Origin: Hymenobacter lapidiphilus
GTDB taxonomy: Bacteria > Bacteroidota > Bacteroidia > Cytophagales > Hymenobacteraceae
Reading direction: 5' to 3'
DNA length: 64,000 nucleotides
Assembly: GCF_013377885.1 (NCBI RefSeq)
Contig: NZ_JABKAU010000012.1
Location: forward strand, 1-64,000
Shown one piece after another: positions 16,890-24,600 of this stretch. The notes beneath the pieces were generated by a model that was not told where the DNA came from, ran no database searches, and saw nothing but the letters and a program-made list of their open reading frames with translations. Each line of letters opens with the position of its first letter. Within the stretch, counting starts at the first letter, position 1. Made by a program: the position numbers and the translations under genes.

Positions 16890-16948
16890 CCCCGCCGCAA
16901 TGCAAAACGCCCTCCCGGAACGGGAAGGCGTTTTGCATTGCGGCGGGG
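16890..16948. other. Long hairpin between twin lipoprotein genes
   Basis: Arms 16890-16917 and 16921-16948 pair almost perfectly (about 27 bp, one asymmetric base) around a 3-base loop. There is no T tract. It begins 12 bp after the stop of the upstream lipoprotein gene and could be an mRNA-stabilising stem or a REP-like element. Confidence 0.6.
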
Positions 16949-16959
16949 TGCAGTGGCGA

Positions 16960-17118
16960 CTACTGACGGTCGGCGGCGGCAGCCGGACCCTGGGCCATTA
17001 CGGGCGACGAGAGCCGGTTGGCATCCTTGATGCCGCTGTAAGCCGGGCAGTTGGCCTTTTTGTTGCAGGAACCGAGGCCGAGGCCGGCTACACAGGCAAG
17101 GAGTAGGATTTTTTTCAT
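16960..17118 (-). CDS. 52-residue lipoprotein, CPAYS paralogue 1
   Basis: A small predicted lipoprotein, MKKILLLACVAGLGLGSC followed by NKKANCPAYSGIKDANR and an Ala/Pro tail. It shares the signal peptide type, the total length of 52 residues and the C-x(3-5)-CPAYS motif with the gene at 16626. Proteins of this kind are, from memory, widespread but uncharacterised in Cytophagales. The signal and lipobox place it on the periplasmic face of the inner membrane or in the outer membrane. Confidence 0.68.
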   Translation of the reverse strand: MKKILLLACVAGLGLGSCNKKANCPAYSGIKDANRLSSPVMAQGPAAAADRQ

Positions 17119-17233
17119 GCGTGAAAACAGAGGTAGGGGCACCGCCCAAAGAAGATATCGGCCATAAAGATAACCGTCTGAAACCCGCCTTGCAACTACC
17201 CGGCCAACGCTGTGGCCGTAGGCCTTGCGGAGG

Positions 17234-17277
17234 CCCAAAAAAAGCGGGAGCCCCGGCCTGGGACTCCCGCTTTTGGG
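17234..17277 (-). terminator. Terminator of arginine decarboxylase gene
   Basis: A GC-rich stem (AGCGGGAG / CTCCCGCT) is followed on the minus strand by seven T residues. It begins 31 bp after the speA stop. The other strand has four T residues, so weak bidirectional action is possible. Confidence 0.75.
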
Positions 17278-17307
17278 CTGGGTAGGGGAGGGACAAGCCC
17301 CGCGCCG

Positions 17308-18711
17308 CTATACCTGATAGCCCAGAATCCGGAGCATCGACTCGCCGGTCTGCTCCTCGGCAAACACCCGGTCGGTGAGGTTGCCGTCAGCGTCGCGGTC
17401 AAGAATCACGATTTTGGGGGCCGGAATCAGGCAGTGCTTTACGCCGCCGTAGCCCGAGAGGCTTTCCTGGTAGGCGCCTGTGTGGAAGAAGCCCACATAC
17501 AGCGGCTCAGCGTCGATGGCGGGCTTGCGCTCGGGCAGAAACACTTGGTAGATGTGCTTCTCGGAGTTGTAGTAGTCCTGCGAGTCGCAGGTGAGGCCGC
17601 CGAGCTGGATTTTCTTGTATTTCTTGTCCCAGCCGTTGATGGCCAGCATGATGAAACGCTGGTTCAGGGCCCAGGTGTCGGGCAGGTTGGTGATGAACGA
17701 GCCGTCAATCATGTACCAAAGCTCCTTGTCGTTCTGCAGCTTTTCGTCCAGAATCGAGTAGATGGTAGCGCCGGATTCGCCCACCGTGAAGATGCCGAAC
17801 TCGGTGAACACGTCGGGCTCCGGCACGCCTTCGTCGGTGCAGATGCGCTTGATGGTGCGCAGTACCTCCTCAATCATGTACGGGTAGTCGTACTCCTTTT
17901 GAATGGACGTCTGAATGGGCAGGCCGCCGCCGATGTCGATGGTGGTGAGCGTGGGGCACACCTTGCGCATCTCGCAGTACTGGTGCACAAACCGGCTCAG
18001 CTCCGACCAGTAGTAGGAGGTGTCCTTGATGCCGGTGTTGATGAAGTAATGCAGCATCTTCAGCTCGAAGCGCGGATCGTCCTTGATTTTGCTTTCGTAG
18101 AGCGGCAGCGCATCGGCGTAGCGGATGCCCAGGCGCGAGGTGTAGAACTGGAAGCGCGGCTCCTCATCCGAAGCCAGGCGCATGCCCAGGCAGCACGATT
18201 CGCGCACGTTGTCGTGGTAGTAGTCCACCTCATTAGGCGAGTCGAGGATGGGCATGCAGTTGCCGAAGCCGTCGTTGATGAGGCGGGTAACTTCGCGCTT
18301 GTACTCCTCGGTTTTGAAGCCGTTGCAGATGATGTAGGTGTCCTTGGTTACCCGGCCCTTGGCGTACATGGCCCGGATGATGTTGGTATCAAACCACGAC
18401 GAGGTTTCGATGTGGACGTTGTTTTTGAGAGCTTCCTCCACTACAAAGCTGAAGTGCGAGGCCTTGGTGCAGTAAGCGTAGGAGTACTTGCCGCGGTAGC
18501 CCGTTTGCTCGATGCCGCGCCGAAACCACTCCTGGGCCCGCTGAATCTGGGAGCTGATTTTGGGCAGGTAGGCCAGCCGCAGCGGCGTACCGTGCTTTTT
18601 TACCAGGGCCATCAAATCGATGCCTTCGAAGCGCAACTCATTATTCTCAACCTTGAACTCGTCGGTCGGGAAGTCGAACGTCTGGGAAATCAGGTCGTGG
18701 TACGTGTCCAT
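17308..18711 (-). CDS. speA: Arginine decarboxylase (fold III, PLP)
   Basis: About 467 residues, matching the Bacteroidota form of biosynthetic arginine decarboxylase, which is shorter than the E. coli enzyme. It converts arginine to agmatine, the first step to putrescine and spermidine. Visible features are the PLP-lysine segment SYAYCTKASHFSFV, a Gly-rich phosphate loop (TIDIGGGLPI) and the second-subunit catalytic Cys segment LTCDSQDYYN, with HTGAYQESLSGYGG near the end. The start MDTYHDL is used; an ATG three codons upstream is possible. A leader of about 150 bases separates it from its -7 element. It is divergent from arginase. Confidence 0.88.
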   Translation of the reverse strand: MDTYHDLISQTFDFPTDEFKVENNELRFEGIDLMALVKKHGTPLRLAYLPKISSQIQRAQEWFRRGIEQTGYRGKYSYAYCTKASHFSFVVEEALKNNVHIETSSWFDTNIIRAMYAKGRVTKDTYIICNGFKTEEYKREVTRLINDGFGNCMPILDSPNEVDYYHDNVRESCCLGMRLASDEEPRFQFYTSRLGIRYADALPLYESKIKDDPRFELKMLHYFINTGIKDTSYYWSELSRFVHQYCEMRKVCPTLTTIDIGGGLPIQTSIQKEYDYPYMIEEVLRTIKRICTDEGVPEPDVFTEFGIFTVGESGATIYSILDEKLQNDKELWYMIDGSFITNLPDTWALNQRFIMLAINGWDKKYKKIQLGGLTCDSQDYYNSEKHIYQVFLPERKPAIDAEPLYVGFFHTGAYQESLSGYGGVKHCLIPAPKIVILDRDADGNLTDRVFAEEQTGESMLRILGYQV

Positions 18712-18874
18712 GTAGGGCATTGGAGGTTTTTGGAGCTTAGGGCCTGGAGCTTAATGCTTAGGCAGGAAACAGACTATAGCAGAACAAAAGACGCGAAGCA
18801 AAGGGGAGCGGCAGCTGGAGAAAAAATTTTCTCCGGGCACAGAGCACAATCAACTAAGCCTTAAATTGCAGATG

Positions 18875-18882
18875 CAAAGATA
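18875..18882 (-). promoter_or_regulatory. Bacteroidota -7 element for speA
   Basis: TATCTTTG on the minus strand, about 165 bp upstream of speA. A short GC hairpin (CCCCC-tcg-cGGGGG) lies directly beside it at 18883-18896. The remainder of the 350-bp gap 18721-19072 shows no gene. Confidence 0.45.
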
Positions 18883-19072
18883 CCCCCTCGCGGGGGTTTT
18901 GGTTGTGCTTTGTTCGTTGGTTGCGCCGGAAGGACCGTGTGCGTCAAGCCTGGGCGGATTTTTGGTCCCCTCAATCGGCAAGCATTTGATAAGTATTGCT
19001 TGGTTGGTACTACATGGTACTACCTGCTCACTGCTTACTTAACCACCCTAACCTCTTTTCTGCCAATGTAAT

Positions 19073-20047
19073 ATGCGACGTATCAAGCTGCTGGAAGTTC
19101 GCTCCGAACTCGGGGCCGGAACCCGGGGGGCCAGTATGGGCATCGACGCCCTGAAGGTGGCCTGCCTCAACAAGGGCTCCGATTACTTCCGCCGGTTCAA
19201 CTCGGTGCAGGTGCCCGACCTGAACCATGTGCTGTTCGAGAAAAATCACTTCCCCTTCGCCCGCCACATCGACTCCATTTACATGGTGCAGAAGGGCATT
19301 GCCAGCACCGTGGAGCAAACGCTGCGCCTGGGCGAGTTCCTGCTGGTGCTGGCCGGCGACCATAGCAACGCCTCGGCTACCATTGCCGGCATCAAGGCCG
19401 CCTACCCTCAGAAAACGCTCGGCGTCATCTGGGTTGATGCCCACGCCGACATCCACTCGCCCTACACCACGCCCTCGGGCAACATGCACGGCATGCCGCT
19501 GGCCCTGAGCCTGAACGACGACAACCGCGAGTGCCAGCGCAACCAGCCCGCCGCCGAGACCGAGTTCTTCTGGCAGCGCCTGCGCGATTTGGGCGAGCCC
19601 GGCCCCAAAGTGGCCCCCGAGCACCTCGTATATGTGGTAGTGCGCGACACCGAGGCCGAGGAAAACGCTATTATCGAGCGCCTGGGCATCAAAAACTACC
19701 AGCTCGATGAAGTGCGCGAGAAGGGCATCCGACAGGTGGCCCGCGAAATTTATGAGCGCCTGCGCTTCTGCGATATGGTGTACATCTCGTTCGATGTGGA
19801 CTCGCTGGATTCGCGCTTCAGCAAAGGCACCGGCACGCCCGTTGAGGACGGCCTGAACGTGGAGGAGGCCATCGGACTGTGCCGCGTGCTGCTCGAAAAC
19901 GACCGGGTGGTGTGCTTCGAGATGGTGGAAATCAACCCCACCCTCGACCAGGAAAACACCATGGCCAACAACGCTTTCGATATCCTTGAAGCCGCCACCG
20001 ACGCCATCCAGACCCGCCTGCGCCTCGCCGAAGTAGTAAGCCGGTAG
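19073..20047 (+). CDS. Arginase family ureohydrolase
   Basis: A 324-residue binuclear Mn ureohydrolase. The metal ligands are seen in GDHSNASA, WVDAHADIHSP and SFDVDSLDSRFSKGTGTP. The loop SGNMHGMPLALSL and the EINPTLDQENTMA segment are closer to arginases (arginine to ornithine and urea) than to agmatinases, which usually have an SHGTPFR-like loop. It stands divergent from arginine decarboxylase, so agmatinase remains a possible alternative; I favour arginase at moderate confidence. Confidence 0.8.
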   Translation: MRRIKLLEVRSELGAGTRGASMGIDALKVACLNKGSDYFRRFNSVQVPDLNHVLFEKNHFPFARHIDSIYMVQKGIASTVEQTLRLGEFLLVLAGDHSNASATIAGIKAAYPQKTLGVIWVDAHADIHSPYTTPSGNMHGMPLALSLNDDNRECQRNQPAAETEFFWQRLRDLGEPGPKVAPEHLVYVVVRDTEAEENAIIERLGIKNYQLDEVREKGIRQVAREIYERLRFCDMVYISFDVDSLDSRFSKGTGTPVEDGLNVEEAIGLCRVLLENDRVVCFEMVEINPTLDQENTMANNAFDILEAATDAIQTRLRLAEVVSR

Positions 20048-20069
20048 CTTTAACTGCGCGAAGGTCAGT

Positions 20070-20114
20070 GTCATGCTGAGCATGTGGCGAATGGAGCCAC
20101 ACGCTCAGCATGAC
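20070..20114. repeat. Short palindrome, GTCATGCTGAGC family
   Basis: GTCATGCTGAGC at 20070-20081 and its complement at 20103-20114 flank a spacer that has its own small stem (TGTGGC/GCCACA). It is a minimal member of the dispersed family, located after the arginase stop. Confidence 0.75.
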
Positions 20115-20216
20115 GTTGTTTTAAACCAGTACTGCAGTAGACTGGCTACTCCGTCGCGTGGCCATCCGCTAACTATTTTACCGGCTTCCCCGTAATCTTG
20201 CGACAAACTTTGCCCT

Positions 20217-21956
20217 ATGTCAAACCAACCGTTGCCGCGTATTACGCCGTTTTCTCAGTTGCCTAAGGCCCGCACCGGCATCGAGGGGCTCGATGAAATA
20301 ACTGATGGCGGCCTGCCCCTGGGCCGGCCTACGCTGGTGTGCGGCAGCGCGGGCTGCGGTAAAACGCTGCTGGGCATCGAGTTTTTGGTGCGCGGCATCC
20401 TCGACTACGACGAGCCGGGCGTACTGATGGCCTTTGAAGAAACGGCGGCCGAGCTGTCGGCCAACGTAACCTCACTGGGCTTCGATCTGCCGCAGCTGGT
20501 GGCCGATAAAAAGCTGCGCATCGACCATGTGCACATCGACCGGGCCGAAATCGACGAAACCGGCGAGTACGACCTCGAAGGGCTGTTTATCCGGCTGGGT
20601 TACGCCATCGACACCATCGGGGCCAAGCGCGTGGTGCTCGACACCATCGAGTCGTTGTTTTCGGGCTTTAGTAACGAAGCCGTGTTGCGCTCGGAAATCC
20701 GCCGGCTGTTTCGCTGGCTGAAAGACAAAGGAGTGACCACCGTCATCACGGCCGAGCGGGGCGAAGGCACGCTTACGCGCCAGGGCCTGGAAGAGTACGT
20801 GTCGGACTGCGTAATTCTGCTCGATAACCGCGTAATCGACCAGATAACTACCCGGCGGCTGCGCATTGTAAAGTACCGCGGCAGTACCCACGGCACCAAC
20901 GAGTACCCCTACATCATCACCGAAGATGGCCTTTCGGTGCTGCCCGTTACGTCGCTTAAGCTTGAGCACACGGTGTCCGACGAGGTGGTATCGACCGGGG
21001 TGCCCGATCTGGATAGTATGTTCCGGCGCGGCGGGCTTTATCAGGGCAGCAGCACCTTGGTTACGGGCACGGCGGGCACGGCCAAAACCACGCTGGCGTC
21101 GTCGTTTGCCCTCGAAGCCTGCCGTCGGGGCGAGCGGTGTCTGTTTTTCGTATTTGAAGAGTCGCCGGCCCAGCTGCTGCGCAACATGGCCACGGTGGGC
21201 CTCGAGTTGCAGCCGTTTGTAGAAAGCGGGCTGCTGCGCATTGAAGCCAGCCGCCCCACGCTCAACGGCCTGGAGCGCCACCTGGTCACGATTCATCGGA
21301 TTATCGGGCAGTTCAAGCCCCAGACGGTCATCATCGACCCCATCAGCAACCTTGTCTCGGTGGGCAGCCATTCGGAAGTAAGCAGCATGCTCACGCGGCT
21401 CGTCGACTTTTTGAAGGTGCAGGGCATCAACGCGCTGTTTACAGCCCTTGTCAGCGGCAATCGGGCCCAGCAGGAAATAACGGACGAGGGCATTTCCTCG
21501 CTCGTTGATACCTGGATTCATGTGCGCGACCTGGAGGGCGTGGGCGAACGGAACCGCGGTATCAGCATCCTCAAGGCCCGGGGCATGGCTCACTCCAACC
21601 AGGTGCGCGAGTTTGAGGTAAGCGAGAAGGGTATCCGGCTGCTCGACGTACTGGTGGGCCCAACCGGCATCATCACCGGGGCTAGCCGCCTCGCCCAGCA
21701 TATTCAGGAGCAGGCCCGGTATATTGCCGCCGAGCAGGAAGCCGAGCGCCGCGACCGGGACCTGGAGCGCAAGCGCCGGGTACTGGAAGCCACCATTGCC
21801 AACCTGCGCACCGAATTCGAGTCGGTGGAGGAGGAGCTGCGCCGGGTTAACTCGGAGGAGCAGCAGCGCCACGATTCGATGGCTGAGGAGCGCCGGCAGC
21901 TGGGCCATACTTTTTCGGCCCATCCGCCCGCTACTCCCAACGGTTCGGGCGCGTAG
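20217..21956 (+). CDS. kaiC: KaiC-family circadian clock ATPase
   Basis: A 579-residue double RecA-fold ATPase. CI has Walker A GSAGCGKT (residues 43-50) and the catalytic pair FEET; CII has Walker A GTAGTAKT (284-291) and FEES. The cyanobacterial phosphorylation segment (SITDSHISTITD) aligns with EITDEGISSLVD, giving T422, S427 and S428 at the positions of T426, S431 and T432, so autophosphorylation is plausible. The C-terminal KaiA-binding A-loop is not recognisable; residues about 490-560 are instead a charged coiled coil rich in Glu and Arg. It is the first gene of a kaiC-kaiB-kaiB-kinase operon. KaiA is absent from the window. It could act as a timer or in stress signalling. Confidence 0.92.
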   Translation: MSNQPLPRITPFSQLPKARTGIEGLDEITDGGLPLGRPTLVCGSAGCGKTLLGIEFLVRGILDYDEPGVLMAFEETAAELSANVTSLGFDLPQLVADKKLRIDHVHIDRAEIDETGEYDLEGLFIRLGYAIDTIGAKRVVLDTIESLFSGFSNEAVLRSEIRRLFRWLKDKGVTTVITAERGEGTLTRQGLEEYVSDCVILLDNRVIDQITTRRLRIVKYRGSTHGTNEYPYIITEDGLSVLPVTSLKLEHTVSDEVVSTGVPDLDSMFRRGGLYQGSSTLVTGTAGTAKTTLASSFALEACRRGERCLFFVFEESPAQLLRNMATVGLELQPFVESGLLRIEASRPTLNGLERHLVTIHRIIGQFKPQTVIIDPISNLVSVGSHSEVSSMLTRLVDFLKVQGINALFTALVSGNRAQQEITDEGISSLVDTWIHVRDLEGVGERNRGISILKARGMAHSNQVREFEVSEKGIRLLDVLVGPTGIITGASRLAQHIQEQARYIAAEQEAERRDRDLERKRRVLEATIANLRTEFESVEEELRRVNSEEQQRHDSMAEERRQLGHTFSAHPPATPNGSGA

Positions 21957-22037
21957 CTGTTAGCAGGTCAGGGACGATGACGTGGTGCCAGTAAGCAGCC
22001 TCAGGTTCCTACCCCTCAAAATCCAAAAAAGAAAACT

Positions 22038-22328
22038 ATGAGCGAGGATACGTGGGAGTTGCGGTTGTACGTGGCCGGGCAGACGGTAAAGTCGATGACG
22101 GCGCTGGCAAACCTGAAAACCTATTGCGAAAAGCACCTGAAGGGGCGCTACCGCCTGGAAATCATCGACCTGCTGGAGCATCCGCAGCTGGCCGAGGGCG
22201 ACCAGATTCTGGCCATACCGACGCTGGTACGCAAAGTGCCCGCGCCCATCCGCAAAGTCATCGGCGACCTGTCCAACCACGAGCGGGTGCTGGTCGGCCT
22301 CGATCTGCGGGCCCTCGACCCCTCCTAG
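22038..22328 (+). CDS. kaiB: KaiB, canonical type
   Basis: A 96-residue KaiB with the thioredoxin-like/metamorphic family pattern: [50 protein letters not shown] and [16 protein letters not shown]. It is strikingly close to cyanobacterial KaiB, including the GDLS segment that takes part in the fold switch needed to bind the KaiC CI ring. It begins 81 bp after kaiC and is followed after 10 bp by a second KaiB, so one operon is almost certain. Confidence 0.92.
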   Translation: MSEDTWELRLYVAGQTVKSMTALANLKTYCEKHLKGRYRLEIIDLLEHPQLAEGDQILAIPTLVRKVPAPIRKVIGDLSNHERVLVGLDLRALDPS

Positions 22329-22338
22329 GTCCGCCATT

Positions 22339-22695
22339 ATGCAAGAATGGCCCCCCACCGATGCGCGCCCGCCCGATTATGTACTGGAACTCTATATAAC
22401 CGGTGCCACGCCCAACTCGATGCGGGCCGTGCGCAACCTCAAAGACATCTGCGAGCAGTACCTGGCCGGGCGCTACGAGCTGACTATCATCGACATCTAC
22501 CAACAGCCCGAGTTGGCCCAGACGGCCCGCATTGTTGCCGCGCCTACGCTCATTAAAGTACGCCCCGAGCCGCAACGCTGGCTGGTGGGCGACTTGTCGG
22601 ACCTGCCGCGGGCGTTGCGCCTGCTGGGCCTGGGCCCCGGCTTCGGCCCCGATCCTGACCTTGACCCCGAATCCCAACCAGCTCAACCCAGCTAA
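22339..22695 (+). CDS. Divergent second KaiB-like protein
   Basis: A 118-residue KaiB-family protein. It keeps LELYITGATPNSMRAVRNLK, IIDIYQQPELA, APTLIK and VGDLSD, but the second half departs from KaiB1 (RPEPQRWLVGDLSDLPRALRLLG) and ends in a Pro/Asp-rich tail of about 20 residues. It may be a constitutive thioredoxin-fold KaiB, like the KaiB-like sensor domain of SasA. It sits 11 bp upstream of a histidine kinase, a gene order consistent with a split SasA. The pairing is inference. Confidence 0.85.
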   Translation: MQEWPPTDARPPDYVLELYITGATPNSMRAVRNLKDICEQYLAGRYELTIIDIYQQPELAQTARIVAAPTLIKVRPEPQRWLVGDLSDLPRALRLLGLGPGFGPDPDLDPESQPAQPS

Positions 22696-22706
22696 GCTTC
22701 CAGGCA

Positions 22707-24410
22707 ATGCGTGCCGATTCCGACCCTACCTCTCCAACGCCCGCCCAGCTGGCCCGCGAAAACGAAGAGTTGCGCCAGCAGCTCTCCGAAGCCGAGGAGC
22801 TGCTGATGGCCATCCGCACCGGCAGCATTGATGCGCTGGCCGTGCAGGGGCCCGGGGGGCCGCGCATTTTCACGCTCGAAGGTGCCGACCAGAGCTACCG
22901 TACCCTGATTGAGCAGATGAACGAAGGGGCGCTGCTGCTCTCGCCCGATGCCACCGTACTCTACTGCAACGCCTGTCTGGCGGGCCTGCTCGAAGCCCCG
23001 CTCGAAACGCTGATGGGCAACTCGTTCGACCAGTTTGTGCCCGATGATTTCCGGGTGTACTGGCAGGAGCTGGTGACAAACGGCTGGGACGGGAAAAGCA
23101 GGGGTGAAATGCCGCTGCTCACGGCCGGTGGCCGGCTGCGGCCCATGGCCCTGGCCCTGAACGTGCTGGGCTCGGCCGAAGCGCCGGTGCTGGCCGTTAT
23201 TGCCACCGACGTATCGGCGCGCCGCGAAATCAGCGTTATCCGGGCGCGGGTGGCGGCCCAGAACGAGCTGCTGGGATTACAGCAGCAGGAGTTGCAGGCG
23301 AAGGCGAAGGAAGCCACCGAAACCAGCCGCATTCTGGAAGGTCTCCCCCACATTGCCTGGACGGCCGACCCACAGGGCGAGAGCACCTACCTCAATCGGC
23401 GCTGGTTTGCTTACACCGGCCAGGATCCACAGCATGTAACGCCCACCCTGATACTAGCACAGCTGCATCCCGACGACCTGGAGCAGGCAATGCGCAGCTG
23501 GAAGCAGGCGCTGGCGGGAGGCGAGGCCTTGGAGCTGGAATGCCGCATCCGCGACGCGGCCGGCAACTACCGCTGGATGCTGGGCCGGGCTCTTCCTTGG
23601 CGCGATGAGCAGGGTGAAATTGTGCGCTGGATTGGTACCTACACCGACATGCACGAGCAGAAGCTGGCCATGGCCCGCGTAGAGGAAACCCGGCAGGAGC
23701 TGCGCGCCAATAATCAGCAGCTCACCCGCATCAACGCCGACCTCGACAACTTCATTTACACCGCGTCCCACGACCTTCGCTCGCCCATTACCAACATTGA
23801 AGGCCTGCTGGAAACCCTGAACCAAGAGCTGCCCGCCAACCAGCGCCTGGGTGCCGTGGAGCCCGTACTACGCATGATGCAGGACTCGGTGGACCGCTTT
23901 AAGCGTACGATTGAGAACCTGACCGATATTTCGAAGCTGCAGAAGGACAGTGTCCTGCCCCGCACGCCGGTGGCGCTGGCCTCGCTTATTGAGGATGTGC
24001 GCCTGGACCTGCAGCCCCTGATTCAGACGGCGGCTGGCGAGCTGGAGGTAGATATTACGGAGTGCGCGACCATTGTGCTGGCCGAAAAAAACCTGCGCTC
24101 CATTGTCTATAACCTGCTCAGCAACGCCTTCAAGTATCACGACCCCGCCCGGCCCGCCCGCGTGCGGCTGCGCTGCTGCCCGGCCGAGCCGGGCTTTGTG
24201 GCCCTGCAGGTGCACGACAACGGCCTGGGCCTCGACCTGCGCGAAGACCGCCAATTGTTTACCATGTTCCAGCGCCTGCACGACCATGTGGAGGGCTCAG
24301 GCATCGGGCTATACATGGTGAAGAAAATTGCCGAAAACGCCGGCGGCCGCGTTGCCGTGGCAAGCGAGCTGGGCGAAGGGTCGGTTTTTACGGTGTACCT
24401 ACCCGAATAA
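22707..24410 (+). CDS. PAS-domain hybrid-less histidine kinase of kai operon
   Basis: A 567-residue soluble sensor kinase. An N-terminal coiled coil (residues 10-35) is followed by PAS 1 (about 60-170), a second coiled coil, PAS 2 with PAC (about 205-325; IAWTADPQGESTYLN and WIGTYTDMHEQK), HisKA with FIYTASHDLRSPI (phospho-acceptor H355) and a HATPase domain (NLLSNAFKYHD, DNGLGLDL, GSGIGLYMVKKI, GEGSVFTVYLP). There are no membrane segments and no receiver domain. As the last gene of the kai operon it is the likely output or input kinase of KaiC; its response regulator is not in the window. Confidence 0.9.
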   Translation: MRADSDPTSPTPAQLARENEELRQQLSEAEELLMAIRTGSIDALAVQGPGGPRIFTLEGADQSYRTLIEQMNEGALLLSPDATVLYCNACLAGLLEAPLETLMGNSFDQFVPDDFRVYWQELVTNGWDGKSRGEMPLLTAGGRLRPMALALNVLGSAEAPVLAVIATDVSARREISVIRARVAAQNELLGLQQQELQAKAKEATETSRILEGLPHIAWTADPQGESTYLNRRWFAYTGQDPQHVTPTLILAQLHPDDLEQAMRSWKQALAGGEALELECRIRDAAGNYRWMLGRALPWRDEQGEIVRWIGTYTDMHEQKLAMARVEETRQELRANNQQLTRINADLDNFIYTASHDLRSPITNIEGLLETLNQELPANQRLGAVEPVLRMMQDSVDRFKRTIENLTDISKLQKDSVLPRTPVALASLIEDVRLDLQPLIQTAAGELEVDITECATIVLAEKNLRSIVYNLLSNAFKYHDPARPARVRLRCCPAEPGFVALQVHDNGLGLDLREDRQLFTMFQRLHDHVEGSGIGLYMVKKIAENAGGRVAVASELGEGSVFTVYLPE

Positions 24411-24483
24411 GACGCGGCGCGGCCGGCATTGGCCGGCTGGAAGGGGCACCGCAAAAAAACGGCAGCCATCCGGCCGCACTTTC

Positions 24484-24491
24484 TACCTTTG
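24484..24491 (+). promoter_or_regulatory. Bacteroidota -7 element for argS
   Basis: TACCTTTG, a full match to TAnnTTTG, about 110 bp upstream of the argS start; it implies a leader of about 100 nucleotides. Confidence 0.5.
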
Positions 24492-24600
24492 CACATAAGG
24501 AGAGCCCGACAGTTTCGGGGGTGGCGGCCGTTGCCGCGGCCGCACTGCGCTCCTTCGCTTCCCGCCGCTCGTGCCGCAGCGGCCCCTACGACTCTATCCT

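Noticed and set aside
17212-18864. Open frame of about 550 codons on the plus strand opposite speA
   Set aside because: It is antisense to a clearly conserved decarboxylase; long antisense frames are expected at this G+C content and the product has no recognisable domain.
20472-21923. Open frame of about 480 codons opposite kaiC
   Set aside because: Antisense to conserved ATPase motifs; no independent evidence of coding.
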